Positions 1 to 6,527 are shown, numbered from the stretch's first letter. The stretch: DNA of 6,940 nucleotides from Bacteroidia bacterium (GCA_016764115.1 JAESSM010000005.1:1-6940), one strand, 5' to 3'. Numbers and translations are program-made. The notes: generated by a model not told the origin, from the letters alone.

Positions 1-401
1 GAAGAAATATGCCTGAATACATTTTAAATATGAATCTTCCTAATGTTGGGATGATCGGTGAAGTTGAAAATGCTATTGATTTTATGAACTCAAAATCGAT
101 AATGGTTGTGCCTTTACTTTCGGGAAGTGGAATGCGCATAAAAATAATTGAGGGCCTGGCCTTGGAGAAAGCGATTGTTACAACTTCAATAGGTGCTGAA
201 GGGATTAATTATGAAGATGGAAAGAATTTACTTATCGCAAATAACCCCAATGAGTTTGTTACTCAGATAGAAAGATTGATCACCGATAAGGAGTTGGTCA
301 ATAACCTGGGAGCGAATGCGAGGAAGTTAATTGAAATTGAATATTCAAATATCAAGTTAGTTGAAAACCTGGTTGAGGAATACAAGAAAATGGAGTCATG
401 A
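1..401 (+). CDS. Glycosyltransferase family 4-like protein, C-terminal part (5' end outside window)
   Basis: This is the C-terminal portion of a GT-B fold sugar transferase; about 133 residues are in the window. The reading frame is open to the left edge (codons for Arg-Asn precede the first ATG at position 9), so that ATG is an internal Met and not the start. The visible part matches the nucleotide-sugar binding half of GT4 enzymes: an RNMPEYI strand-turn, then GEVENAIDFMNSKSIMVVPL, then the SGSGMRIKIIEGLALEKAIVTT segment, whose glutamate (in KIIEGLA) is the usual GT4 EX7E-region acid contacting the sugar nucleotide. An IGAEGI loop and a C-terminal helix with NARKLIE follow. It would transfer a sugar from a nucleotide donor in the cytoplasm, probably for surface polysaccharide; donor and acceptor cannot be read from sequence. 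Its stop overlaps the next gene's ATG (ATGA), indicating translational coupling with the GT2 enzyme. Confidence 0.88.
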   Translation, partial: RNMPEYILNMNLPNVGMIGEVENAIDFMNSKSIMVVPLLSGSGMRIKIIEGLALEKAIVTTSIGAEGINYEDGKNLLIANNPNEFVTQIERLITDKELVNNLGANARKLIEIEYSNIKLVENLVEEYKKMES

Positions 402-1570
402 AAATGGTTGAATTGATCTTTTGGGTTTCATTGTTATTGATGCTTCATTCTTATGTGATTTATCCTTTAATATTACACTTTTTGGGTAGGCGGAAAAAGA
501 TAAATATTAACGTGTTTAGCCAAAATGATGACCTGCCTAACGTAGCAATTTTACTGGCAGTACATAATGAAGAAGAGGTGATAGAAGAGAAGATAAAATC
601 AACTTTTGATACAAATTATCCTTTGGAAAAGTTAGAGCTGTTGATTGGTTCGGATAATTCAACTGATAATACAAATAGTATAGTTCAAAGTATTGGTTAT
701 CAGAATAATAAAGTAAAACTATATGAGCATTCAGAAAGGCAAGGCAAGGCCGAAGTTATCTATAATTTAAGTCAACAAACAGATACTGAAATATTAATAT
801 TGACTGATGCGAATGTCATTTTTCAAAAAGATACAATTTTGGAATTAACAAAGCATTTTAAGAACAATAAAATTGGATTGGTTGCAGGGAATATTATCAA
901 TAAAGAACATAAACTTTCAGGTATTTCTTTGCAAGAAAAATCATATCTCGTTTATGAAAAAAGGATCAAGTTTTTGGAAGGTGTTGTTTGGGGAACAATG
1001 ATCGGTGCATTTGGTGGGTGCTATGCAATTAGAAAAGAGAATTATGCGCGTGTCCCCGAAAAATTCTTAATGGATGACTTTTACATTTCTATGAATGTAC
1101 TGAAACAAGGCAAGAAGACAATACAAGAAATGAACGCTGTTTGTTGGGAAGATGTTTCGGATAAGATCAGTGAAGAGTTTAGAAGAAAAGTAAGAATATC
1201 AGCAGGCAATTTTCAAAATTTAAGTGTATATAAAAGTTTGCTGTGGCCTCCATTTAGTAAAGTTAGTTTTAGTTTCTTTTCTCATAAAGTAATAAGATGG
1301 ATTGGTCCGTTTTTGTTATTGATTATGTTAGCTAGTTGTTTTCTGTTATCTAAAATATTTGATTTTTATCTGGACTTGTTGGCTATTCAGCTTTGCTTAA
1401 TTGCTTTGGTAGTATTTGATTTACTATTGAAAATCCTTAATATTCACTTGAAATTACTTAGATTTGCATCCCACTTTTATTTGATGAACCTAGCGTTACT
1501 AGTGGGTTTTGTAAAATATTTAAAAGGGGTTGAGACCAATGTTTGGAAACCTACTTTAAGAAACCAATAA
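398..1570 (+). CDS. Membrane-anchored family 2 glycosyltransferase
   Basis: A 390-residue processive-type GT2 enzyme. Residues about 4-28 form an N-terminal membrane segment ending in the basic GRRKK. The GT-A catalytic domain follows: [15 protein letters not shown] (46-60), GSDNSTDNT with Asp86/Asp90 for nucleotide binding (84-92), RQGKA (114-118), a TDAN variant of the DxD metal-binding motif (136-139), MDDFYISM with the candidate catalytic Asp pair (225-232), and RRKVR (262-266) where related enzymes carry a Q/RxxRW-like motif. Three hydrophobic stretches near 301-319, 322-347 and 357-376 are likely membrane helices. The architecture resembles cellulose/hyaluronan-synthase-like and exopolysaccharide transferases; the sugar is unknown. 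The listed start overlaps the previous stop (ATGA). A second ATG at 404 has a GGAG at 392-395 with better spacing, so the true start may be Met3. ribBA begins 7 bp after its stop. Confidence 0.9.
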   Translation: MKMVELIFWVSLLLMLHSYVIYPLILHFLGRRKKININVFSQNDDLPNVAILLAVHNEEEVIEEKIKSTFDTNYPLEKLELLIGSDNSTDNTNSIVQSIGYQNNKVKLYEHSERQGKAEVIYNLSQQTDTEILILTDANVIFQKDTILELTKHFKNNKIGLVAGNIINKEHKLSGISLQEKSYLVYEKRIKFLEGVVWGTMIGAFGGCYAIRKENYARVPEKFLMDDFYISMNVLKQGKKTIQEMNAVCWEDVSDKISEEFRRKVRISAGNFQNLSVYKSLLWPPFSKVSFSFFSHKVIRWIGPFLLLIMLASCFLLSKIFDFYLDLLAIQLCLIALVVFDLLLKILNIHLKLLRFASHFYLMNLALLVGFVKYLKGVETNVWKPTLRNQ

Positions 1571-1577
1571 ACAAAAA

Positions 1578-2786
1578 ATGTTAAACACTATAGAAGAAGC
1601 CCTAGGCGACATTAAGAAAGGGAAACTTGTAATCGTAGTTGATGATGAGGATCGTGAAAATGAGGGAGACTTAATTACTGCTGCAAGAAATGTCACTCCT
1701 GAAATAATCAATTTCATGGCTAAACATGCACGGGGATTGATATGTGCTCCTTTAATCGAAACAAGATGTGCGGAACTTGATCTGGAATTGATGGTAAATG
1801 AGAATACTGCGCGTCATGGAACTCCATTTACTGTTTCTGTAGATTTAATAGGAAAGGGATGTACGACAGGAATATCTGTAAGTGACAGAGCCAAAACAGT
1901 ACAGGCATTAATTGATCCAAAAACGAAACCTGAAGATCTGGGTAGGCCAGGACACATATTCCCGTTGAGAGCAAAGAAAGGTGGAGTTTTAAGGCGCACC
2001 GGGCATACAGAAGCAACCATTGATCTAGCCAGATTATGTGGATATGAAGCAGCCGGTGTTTTAGTTGAGATAATGAATGAAGATGGAACAATGGCAAGAT
2101 TGCCGGAACTTAAAAAAATGGCTCAGGAGTTTGATTTGAAAATCATTAGTATTAATGATCTTGTTGAATATAGGATGAACAATGAGAGCCTTATTGAAAA
2201 ACAGATTGAATCAGTTGATATGCCTACTCAGCATGGAAATTTTAAACTTACTGCCTATAAACAAACCAATACTGATGAAATTCATTTAGCACTTATTAAG
2301 GGTGAATGGAAAAAGGATGAGCCGATTTTGGTGCGAGTGCATTCTTCATGTGTTACAGGAGATATTTTTGGTTCCTGTCGTTGTGATTGTGGTTCGCAGT
2401 TACACTCAGCTATGGACATGGTAGAAAAGGAAGGAAAGGGAGTAGTGTTATACATGAAACAGGAGGGAAGAGGCATAGGTTTGATCAATAAATTGAAGGC
2501 ATATAAACTACAGGAAGAAGGAAAAGATACCGCTGAAGCAAACCTTGAGCTGGGATTTAAGATTGATGAAAGAGACTATGGTGTTGGTGCTCAAATATTA
2601 CGTGATCTGGGAGTTTCGAAACTTAAACTAATAAGCAATAATCCGAAAAAGAGAATAGGACTTATAGGCTATGGGTTAGAGATTGTAGAAAGTGTGTCTT
2701 TAGAGATTGAATCAAATCTTCACAATCATAACTATCTCAAAACTAAACGAGATAAAATGGGGCATGAAATTTTGAAAGAAGATTAA
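1578..2786 (+). CDS. ribBA: Bifunctional 3,4-dihydroxy-2-butanone-4-phosphate synthase / GTP cyclohydrolase II
   Basis: This cytosolic enzyme catalyses the first committed steps of both riboflavin branches: ribulose 5-phosphate to DHBP plus formate, and GTP to the diaminopyrimidine phosphate. Its 402 residues are a normal length for RibBA fusions. The N-terminal RibB domain (about 1-200) has the acidic loop [10 protein letters not shown] (22-31), RHGTP (79-83), RPGHIFPLR (123-131) and RRTGHTE (139-145). The C-terminal RibA domain (about 205-400) has zinc ligands Cys258, Cys269 and Cys271 in SCVTGD...[14 protein letters not shown] (295-302), DTAEAN (317-322), DERDYG with the expected catalytic Asp330/Arg332, and NNPKK (354-358). 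Both active sites look complete. The start is typical (MLNTIEEAL), in an A-rich leader with no Shine-Dalgarno site. There is no room for an FMN riboswitch: only 7 bp separate it from the upstream glycosyltransferase, so it is probably co-transcribed with that gene. Confidence 0.97.
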   Translation: MLNTIEEALGDIKKGKLVIVVDDEDRENEGDLITAARNVTPEIINFMAKHARGLICAPLIETRCAELDLELMVNENTARHGTPFTVSVDLIGKGCTTGISVSDRAKTVQALIDPKTKPEDLGRPGHIFPLRAKKGGVLRRTGHTEATIDLARLCGYEAAGVLVEIMNEDGTMARLPELKKMAQEFDLKIISINDLVEYRMNNESLIEKQIESVDMPTQHGNFKLTAYKQTNTDEIHLALIKGEWKKDEPILVRVHSSCVTGDIFGSCRCDCGSQLHSAMDMVEKEGKGVVLYMKQEGRGIGLINKLKAYKLQEEGKDTAEANLELGFKIDERDYGVGAQILRDLGVSKLKLISNNPKKRIGLIGYGLEIVESVSLEIESNLHNHNYLKTKRDKMGHEILKED

Positions 2787-2860
2787 GGAAGTTATTTGTC
2801 GTTAGTAATCCCGTTCTTTGCGATTCGTAGAATTCTAAGAACTGAGTTTGTCTTAAAAGT

Positions 2861-2949
2861 AAAAAATCCGTGTCATTCTGAACATAGTGAAGAATCTTGT
2901 TTCCGGATTATCACTATGTAACAAGATCCTTCAATTCTTCAGGATGACA
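2861..2949 (-). terminator. Possible terminator formed by the palindrome plus a T tract (minus strand)
   Basis: Read on the minus strand, the long palindrome is followed after four bases by six T (complement of 2861-2866). This would suit termination of leftward transcripts from the lipoprotein/ribH unit. On the plus strand the hairpin is followed by A residues, not T, so an intrinsic terminator for ribBA is not evident there; the hairpin may still stall polymerase. This is inferred from shape only. Confidence 0.35.
2871..2949. repeat. 79-bp imperfect palindromic intergenic repeat (GTCATTCTGA-type)
   Basis: Left arm 2871-2901 and right arm 2920-2949 are inverted repeats. They pair as a 12-bp outer stem (one G-T pair), a 5x4 internal loop, and a 14-bp inner stem with one mismatch, closed by an 18-nt apical loop. 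The outer sequence TGTCATTCTGAA.../...TTCAGGATGACA is the kind of dispersed palindrome I know from intergenic regions of Bacteroidota and some other phyla. Copy number here cannot be seen. It lies between the convergent ends of ribBA and the lipoprotein gene, where it could block read-through in both directions. Confidence 0.8.
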
Positions 2950-2972
2950 AAAAATGGGCTTTTGAAAAAACC
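2949..2972 (-). terminator. Weak hairpin plus T6, terminator-like (minus strand)
   Basis: On the minus strand, GGTTTT (2972-2967) can pair with AAAGCC-type sequence (2962-2957), including one G-T pair, followed by CA and then six T (2954-2949). The stem is short and AT-rich, so it is a weak candidate for ending leftward transcription after the lipoprotein gene. It stands in tandem with the larger palindrome. Confidence 0.3.
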
Positions 2973-2974
2973 TC

Positions 2975-3026
2975 TAATATTTTAAGTGATTGATTTAATC
3001 GAGGTGTGGATACAATCTATACCTAG
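2975..3026 (-). repeat. Direct repeat copy A with internal 23-nt hairpin, just after the lipoprotein gene
   Basis: A 52-bp segment matching 3839-3892 at 46 of 52 aligned positions plus one 2-base gap. It has an AT-rich part (2975-3000) and a hairpin: arms 3002-3011 and 3015-3024 around the loop ACA. All ten pairs form on the plus strand if two G-T pairs are allowed; on the minus strand those two are mismatches. Read leftwards, the hairpin starts 9 nt after the lipoprotein stop codon and no T tract follows directly. Confidence 0.85.
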
Positions 3027-3033
3027 TTAGGAA

Positions 3034-3831
3034 TCAGTTAAAGTCTTCAAAATATTCATAAGAAAACTCAATAGCATGAATTGGTTTTCCTGTTGCAGAA
3101 TATTTGATTAACTTAATTTTATTCCCACTATCATCATAGATAAATTCTTCAATGTATTCAATATTATCATTGTTGTCCATTAGAACAGTTTTAATCTGCA
3201 TATTCTTCTCATTATAATCTAGCAACAACCTCGCTTCAATCGTCTCCTCGGAATTGAGATATAACTTTTCCTTTATGTTCCCTCTATCGTTATAAATATA
3301 CGCTTGCTGAGACCTAACACTACCATCAATATTATACCATCTTTCTTTGTCCAAATTATTTTGTTCGTAAACAAATTCTTTCTTAATTCTTACACTGCCA
3401 TCAGAATTATATGTAATTGCTTCAATTAACTTGTCATTTGAATATGAATAAATTTCTTTAAAGGAAATATTAATATTTGGTAAAGTTCGAGGAACATTAT
3501 ACCAGGTTTTTTCAACAAGATCTCCTTTTTCATTGTACTTATTTACATATTTGAAATAGCTGCTATCAGAATCATAATTAAAGACAGTAGATGATTGTAT
3601 TTCTTTACCTTCTTTATTAAAATCAGTAAAAATTTTCTTATAACTTCGAGATTTATCAAGGGAATCTGAAACATATTGATATAAGATTCCTGTTACCTTT
3701 TTTACCAATGCTTTACTTAGGCTATCAGCTTTTTTGCTATTGTTTTCAACATAATTGCCATCCACACTATTATTACAACTAATCAGGAAATTAAGGCCAA
3801 TACAACAAATTAATAGGACTATATATTGCAT
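3034..3831 (-). CDS. Predicted lipoprotein with YD-repeat-like units, function unknown
   Basis: A 265-residue protein not recognised as any named family. It begins with a hydrophobic signal sequence ending in a lipobox, Leu16-Ile17-Ser18-Cys19, so it should be lipidated at Cys19 and exported. After a polar linker (20-65), about seven units of 25-26 residues follow. Each is roughly aromatic-x-Tyr/Asn-x-x-G-N/D-hydrophobic-x-E/K...Y-N-x-D-G-S, with the anchor Tyr at 99, 130, 155, 180, 206, 232 and 258. The clearest pair is YNSDGSVR (141-148) and YNIDGSVR (166-173), exactly 25 apart. This recalls RHS/YD-repeat or MORN/YwqK-like beta-hairpin repeats, which often form extracellular surfaces, but no catalytic residue stands out. 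The ATG lies at 3829-3831 with a stop codon immediately upstream in frame and no Shine-Dalgarno site. No promoter is evident in the 65-bp gap to ribH, so read-through from ribH is possible. The gene lies between two direct repeats. Confidence 0.82.
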   Translation of the reverse strand: MQYIVLLICCIGLNFLISCNNSVDGNYVENNSKKADSLSKALVKKVTGILYQYVSDSLDKSRSYKKIFTDFNKEGKEIQSSTVFNYDSDSSYFKYVNKYNEKGDLVEKTWYNVPRTLPNINISFKEIYSYSNDKLIEAITYNSDGSVRIKKEFVYEQNNLDKERWYNIDGSVRSQQAYIYNDRGNIKEKLYLNSEETIEARLLLDYNEKNMQIKTVLMDNNDNIEYIEEFIYDDSGNKIKLIKYSATGKPIHAIEFSYEYFEDFN

Positions 3832-3838
3832 CTACATT

Positions 3839-3892
3839 TAATATTTTAATTGGTTGATTTAATTTGGAGGTATAGATACAATCTACACCTAG
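3839..3892 (-). repeat. Direct repeat copy B with internal 23-nt hairpin, just after ribH
   Basis: The second copy of the repeat at 2975-3026, here 54 bp. The hairpin arms are 3868-3877 and 3881-3890 around the loop ACA. On the minus strand, the sense of ribH, all ten pairs form with one G-T pair. It begins 6 nt after the ribH stop codon and ends 7 bp before the lipoprotein ATG, so it fills almost the whole gap between the two genes. Confidence 0.85.
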
Positions 3893-3896
3893 CTGA

Positions 3897-4418
3897 TTAA
3901 GGAAGTTTCCCGCTGTTGCTTGTTCCGTTCTTAACGGCATTTTTTAGATGCAGCATTTGAATAGCTGTAACTGCTGCTTCAACACCTTTATTTCCATATT
4001 TCCCTCCGGAACGGTCCAAAGCTTGTTCCTCATTGTCTGGCGTTAAAACTCCAAAAACAAATGGCTTATTGTACTTTAAACTTAGTTTGGTGAGTCCATT
4101 TGCAACAGCAGTGCTGATGTATTCATTATGTTTGGTATCACCCTTAATAACACATCCTAAACAAATCACAGCATCAACCCTTTTATATTCCGATAAGAAT
4201 TGTGCACCTAATGGCAATTCAAAGCTTCCTGGCACATCGTATCGTATTAGGCAATCATCAGAAGATTCTGCTTTGATCAAAGTTTCATAGCAGCCTTTAT
4301 AAAGTGCTTCTGTAATTTTCATATTCCAACTTGAAACAACGATCCCAAATGTCATTCCCCTTGCAGAAGGAATTGAATTAGGTTCTATATTTGATAGTTG
4401 CTCTTCTTTGATTGACAT
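3897..4418 (-). CDS. ribH: 6,7-dimethyl-8-ribityllumazine synthase
   Basis: RibH condenses DHBP with 5-amino-6-ribitylaminouracil to lumazine, the penultimate step of riboflavin synthesis; members form cytosolic pentamers or 60-mer capsids. The 173 residues carry the family signature in order: FGIVVSSWN (24-32, with Trp31 at the aromatic substrate-stacking position), DVPGSFELP (61-69), CLGCVIKGDTKHNEYI with the catalytic His97 (86-101), PFVFGVLT with Phe122 in the substrate pocket (119-126), and EEQALDRSGGKYGNKG with the phosphate-binding Arg136 (130-145). All key residues match the Bacillus subtilis enzyme (His88, Arg127). About 20 extra N-terminal residues precede the core. The ATG is 9 bp after the stop of the TPR gene, so the two are almost certainly one transcript. 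No FMN riboswitch is visible. RibBA, which makes both substrate branches, is encoded convergently about 1.1 kb away. Confidence 0.97.
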   Translation of the reverse strand: MSIKEEQLSNIEPNSIPSARGMTFGIVVSSWNMKITEALYKGCYETLIKAESSDDCLIRYDVPGSFELPLGAQFLSEYKRVDAVICLGCVIKGDTKHNEYISTAVANGLTKLSLKYNKPFVFGVLTPDNEEQALDRSGGKYGNKGVEAAVTAIQMLHLKNAVKNGTSNSGKLP

Positions 4419-4427
4419 AGTTTCGAA

Positions 4428-5288
4428 TTAGATATTCATTTTAGCTCTTGAAATATACTTGTCAATATCCTGGGCTTGCTTAGCTTCTTTGTACTTGTCT
4501 TTTATTTCATTATAAGCGCTTAAAGCCTCTTGAAAACTTCCCTGACTTTCAAAAGCAAGTCCTAATTTAAGTAAATATATTGGTGAAGTGAACTTATTTG
4601 GGCTGTTATATGCGGCCTCTTGGTAGTTGCTGATCGCATTGTCTATTTCGCCAAGTTCTAAGTAAGAATCACCAATGGAGCCAGTAGCAATGGTTTGAAT
4701 AACCACGTCATTGCTACTAAAATCTTCAAGATATTCAATAGCATCTATGTATTCTCCTTTTTTTAAGTAAGAGATGCCAAGATAGTACTTGGCCAAATTA
4801 CCTGCTTTTGTAGCTGAATACTCATCAATGATATCAAGAAACCCTAAGTAGTTACCGTCACCGTTAATAGCAAGATCTAATGAATCTTTTTCGAAGTAAT
4901 TTTCAGCAACATACATTTGTTCAGACCCCTCAATTTCCAAAGGTTCCAGATATAATTTGTGATAACCAAAATACCCTCCGACAATTGCAATTATAACTCC
5001 TGCAATAATTGAAACCAATTGCTGATTAGAGTCTATGAATTTTTCGGATTTGCCAGGTTCAATTACTTCTGCCTCTTCTGCTTCTTCCTCCTCCTCATCA
5101 TCATCTTCTTCTTCCTCTTCATCATCACCATCTTCTTCTTCCTGTTTTGCCTCTTCTTGAGGTTCTTCTTCTGGTTCTTTTTTAGAATCTTGTTCTACTG
5201 GTGATTCTTCATTACCTTCTTGTTGAGATTCATCTTTATTTTCTTCCGGTTGCTTGTCTTGCTCCTGTGATTCGTCTTTATCTGACAT
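4428..5288 (-). CDS. Membrane-anchored tetratricopeptide-repeat protein with acidic N-terminal extension
   Basis: A 286-residue protein in three parts. Residues 1-82 are low-complexity and strongly acidic; 49-74 are almost all Glu/Asp, with no aromatic residues, so this part should be disordered. Residues 91-109 (LVSIIAGVIIAIVGGYFGY) form one membrane helix preceded by Lys80/Lys83. Residues 123-286 form the soluble domain: EQMYVAENYFEKDSLDLAI, GDGNYLGFLDIIDEY, then TPR-like helical pairs at about 165-191 (YYLGISYLKKGEYIDAIEYL), 200-230 (GDSYLELGEIDNAISNYQEAA) and 237-270. The domain resembles a Bacteroidota family often found next to ribH and recF, similar in layout to YfgM-type translocon-associated proteins. 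That would place the acidic part in the cytoplasm and the TPRs in the periplasm, acting as a protein-protein scaffold. The role is not established. It is first in the leftward operon, starting at an ATG in an A-rich context. Confidence 0.87.
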   Translation of the reverse strand: MSDKDESQEQDKQPEENKDESQQEGNEESPVEQDSKKEPEEEPQEEAKQEEEDGDDEEEEEDDDEEEEEAEEAEVIEPGKSEKFIDSNQQLVSIIAGVIIAIVGGYFGYHKLYLEPLEIEGSEQMYVAENYFEKDSLDLAINGDGNYLGFLDIIDEYSATKAGNLAKYYLGISYLKKGEYIDAIEYLEDFSSNDVVIQTIATGSIGDSYLELGEIDNAISNYQEAAYNSPNKFTSPIYLLKLGLAFESQGSFQEALSAYNEIKDKYKEAKQAQDIDKYISRAKMNI

Positions 5289-5302
5289 AGTTATCTAATT
5301 AC

Positions 5303-5322
5303 TGCACATAAAATTTTGTGCA
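5303..5322. promoter_or_regulatory. Inverted repeat overlapping the start of the leftward promoter (possible operator)
   Basis: TGCAC (5303-5307) and GTGCA (5318-5322) are perfect inverted 5-mers around a 10-base AT-only spacer. The site overlaps the first bases of the minus-strand -7 box and the likely transcription start. The position suits a repressor site, but the arms are short and chance is a real alternative. Confidence 0.25.
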
Positions 5323-5350
5323 AAAATACAACATAATAAGGATTTTCAAA
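5321..5350 (-). promoter_or_regulatory. Bacteroidota-type promoter for the TPR-ribH unit
   Basis: On the minus strand, TTTG (5350-5347) and TATTTTTG (5328-5321) are separated by 18 bases. This fits the Bacteroidota primary sigma factor consensus TTTG-N17-23-TAnnTTTG. Initiation about 5-7 nt past the -7 box would give a leader of roughly 25-30 nt before the TPR ATG at 5288. No competing exact match is seen on this strand in the divergent gap. Confidence 0.55.
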
Positions 5351-5385
5351 CACCCAATACCCAAATAGAATTAGTTACTTATTCA

Positions 5386-5393
5386 TAAATTTG
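5386..5393 (+). promoter_or_regulatory. Possible -7 box for recF
   Basis: TAAATTTG matches the Bacteroidota -7 consensus TAnnTTTG and lies 28 bp before the recF GTG, giving a leader of about 20-25 nt. No TTG or TTTG is present at the usual upstream distance, so this would be a weak or factor-dependent promoter, or a chance match in AT-rich DNA. Confidence 0.35.
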
Positions 5394-5421
5394 TAAATAA
5401 TTTGATCTATAAATCCAAATC

Positions 5422-6522
5422 GTGTATTTAGAGAAACTTTCTATAGTTAATTTCAAAAATTATGAGTCTGCTGAGTTGGAATTAAATAATGGTGTAAATT
5501 GTTTTGTTGGTGATAATGCTTCAGGCAAGACCGATCTTCTCGATGCAGTTCATTATTTAAGTTTATGTAAGAGTTATTTTAATCCAATTGACTCACAAAA
5601 TATTCTACACGAAGCTCCCTTTTTTGTTATTCAGGGTAAGTTCATGAATAGTGATCATGTTGAGAATATCCATTGCGGTATAAAAAGGAATCAGCGTAAG
5701 CAATTCAAACGTAACAATAAGCTCTACGAGAAATTAGCTGATCATATAGGTTTGATTCCTATTGTAATGATCTCTCCCTCAGATCTGGACCTGATCATCG
5801 ATGGTAGTGAAATAAGGCGTAAGTTCCTGGATGGAATTATTTCTCAATTCAATAGAGAATACCTTGCCAACATGGTGGACTATAACCGTGTTATATCCCA
5901 AAGAAATGCGCTTCTGAAACAGTTTGCTCAAACAAATTCATTTGATAAAGAGAGTTTAGAGGTTTGGGATGAAAAACTATGTATGTTGGCTAAAAAGATA
6001 TATCATGTGAGGAAAGAATTTATTGGGGATTTTATTCCCATATTCCAGAAGCATTATGAAAACTTAGTTGATGGAAAAGAGGCGGTGAATTTGGTGTATC
6101 AATCACAATTAAATGAAGGTGCAATTGAGGATCTACTAAAAGAAGGATTACATAAGGATAAGATATTACAACGTAGTACAGTTGGAGTTCACAAGGATGA
6201 TCTTATTTTTAAAATAGAAGAATATCCTTTAAAGAAATTTGGTTCTCAGGGACAGCAAAAAAGCTATGTGATTGCCATGAAGTTGGCTCAATTTGAGTTT
6301 ATTAAGGATAAAACCAGTCGTGTTCCATTATTGTTATTGGATGATATTTACGACAGGCTGGATAATGCTAGGGTGGGGAAGCTAATGGAAATGATCGCCT
6401 CAAACAGTTTTGGGCAATTATTTATTACAGATACCAATAGTAATAGACTTAGTGAACTGTTTGAAACACTAAAAGTGCCAGTAAAAGTTTATGAAATTCA
6501 AAATGGTGCAGTAAAGAGTTGA
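5422..6522 (+). CDS. recF: DNA replication and repair protein RecF
   Basis: RecF is an SMC/ABC-like ATPase that binds gapped DNA and, with RecO and RecR, helps load RecA on single-stranded gaps. The 366 residues match the usual length. The N-terminal strand MYLEKLSIVNFKNYE is typical. Walker A is GDNASGKT (30-37), the ABC-type signature is GSQGQQKS (274-281), Walker B and D-loop are LLLLDDIYDRLD (303-314), and FITDTN near the C-terminus is in the switch/H-loop position. The region between Walker A and the signature forms the lever arm (SPSDLDLIIDGSEIRRKFLD). Translation starts at GTG: an in-frame TAA at 5410-5412 leaves only three sense codons upstream and none is ATG. Walker A has Ala33 where most RecF proteins have Gly (GxNGxGKT), a mild change that keeps GxxxxGKT. 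It is divergent from the TPR-ribH unit and followed by a DciA-like gene. Confidence 0.97.
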   Translation: MYLEKLSIVNFKNYESAELELNNGVNCFVGDNASGKTDLLDAVHYLSLCKSYFNPIDSQNILHEAPFFVIQGKFMNSDHVENIHCGIKRNQRKQFKRNNKLYEKLADHIGLIPIVMISPSDLDLIIDGSEIRRKFLDGIISQFNREYLANMVDYNRVISQRNALLKQFAQTNSFDKESLEVWDEKLCMLAKKIYHVRKEFIGDFIPIFQKHYENLVDGKEAVNLVYQSQLNEGAIEDLLKEGLHKDKILQRSTVGVHKDDLIFKIEEYPLKKFGSQGQQKSYVIAMKLAQFEFIKDKTSRVPLLLLDDIYDRLDNARVGKLMEMIASNSFGQLFITDTNSNRLSELFETLKVPVKVYEIQNGAVKS

Positions 6523-6527
6523 TAATG

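Noticed and set aside
9..401. Treating the ATG at position 9 as the start of a complete small gene
   Set aside because: The frame continues to the window edge and the product is plainly only the C-terminal half of a GT4 enzyme.
1500..1577. FMN riboswitch upstream of ribBA
   Set aside because: Only 7 bp are non-coding and no RFN-type conserved segments are seen.
1814..2488. Minus-strand open frames inside ribBA (68, 89 and 68 residues)
   Set aside because: They lie opposite a complete, well-conserved gene, overlap one another, and have no recognisable features.
2828..2837. Perfect 10-bp palindrome TAGAATTCTA in the convergent gap
   Set aside because: It is too short and AT-rich to be meaningful on its own, with no T tract or neighbouring copy.
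2975..3892. Integron attC sites around the lipoprotein gene
   Set aside because: GTTAG-like bases occur near copy A only. Paired RYYYAAC/GTTRRRY core sites are missing in copy B, and no integrase is present.
4033..4290. Plus-strand open frame opposite ribH
   Set aside because: It is the reverse complement of conserved ribH coding sequence, with no start signal or family likeness.
5019..5204. Plus-strand frame coding a Phe-rich hydrophobic 61-residue peptide
   Set aside because: The Phe/Leu/Ile richness is the antisense of GAA/GAT codons in the acidic TPR extension, not a real membrane peptide.
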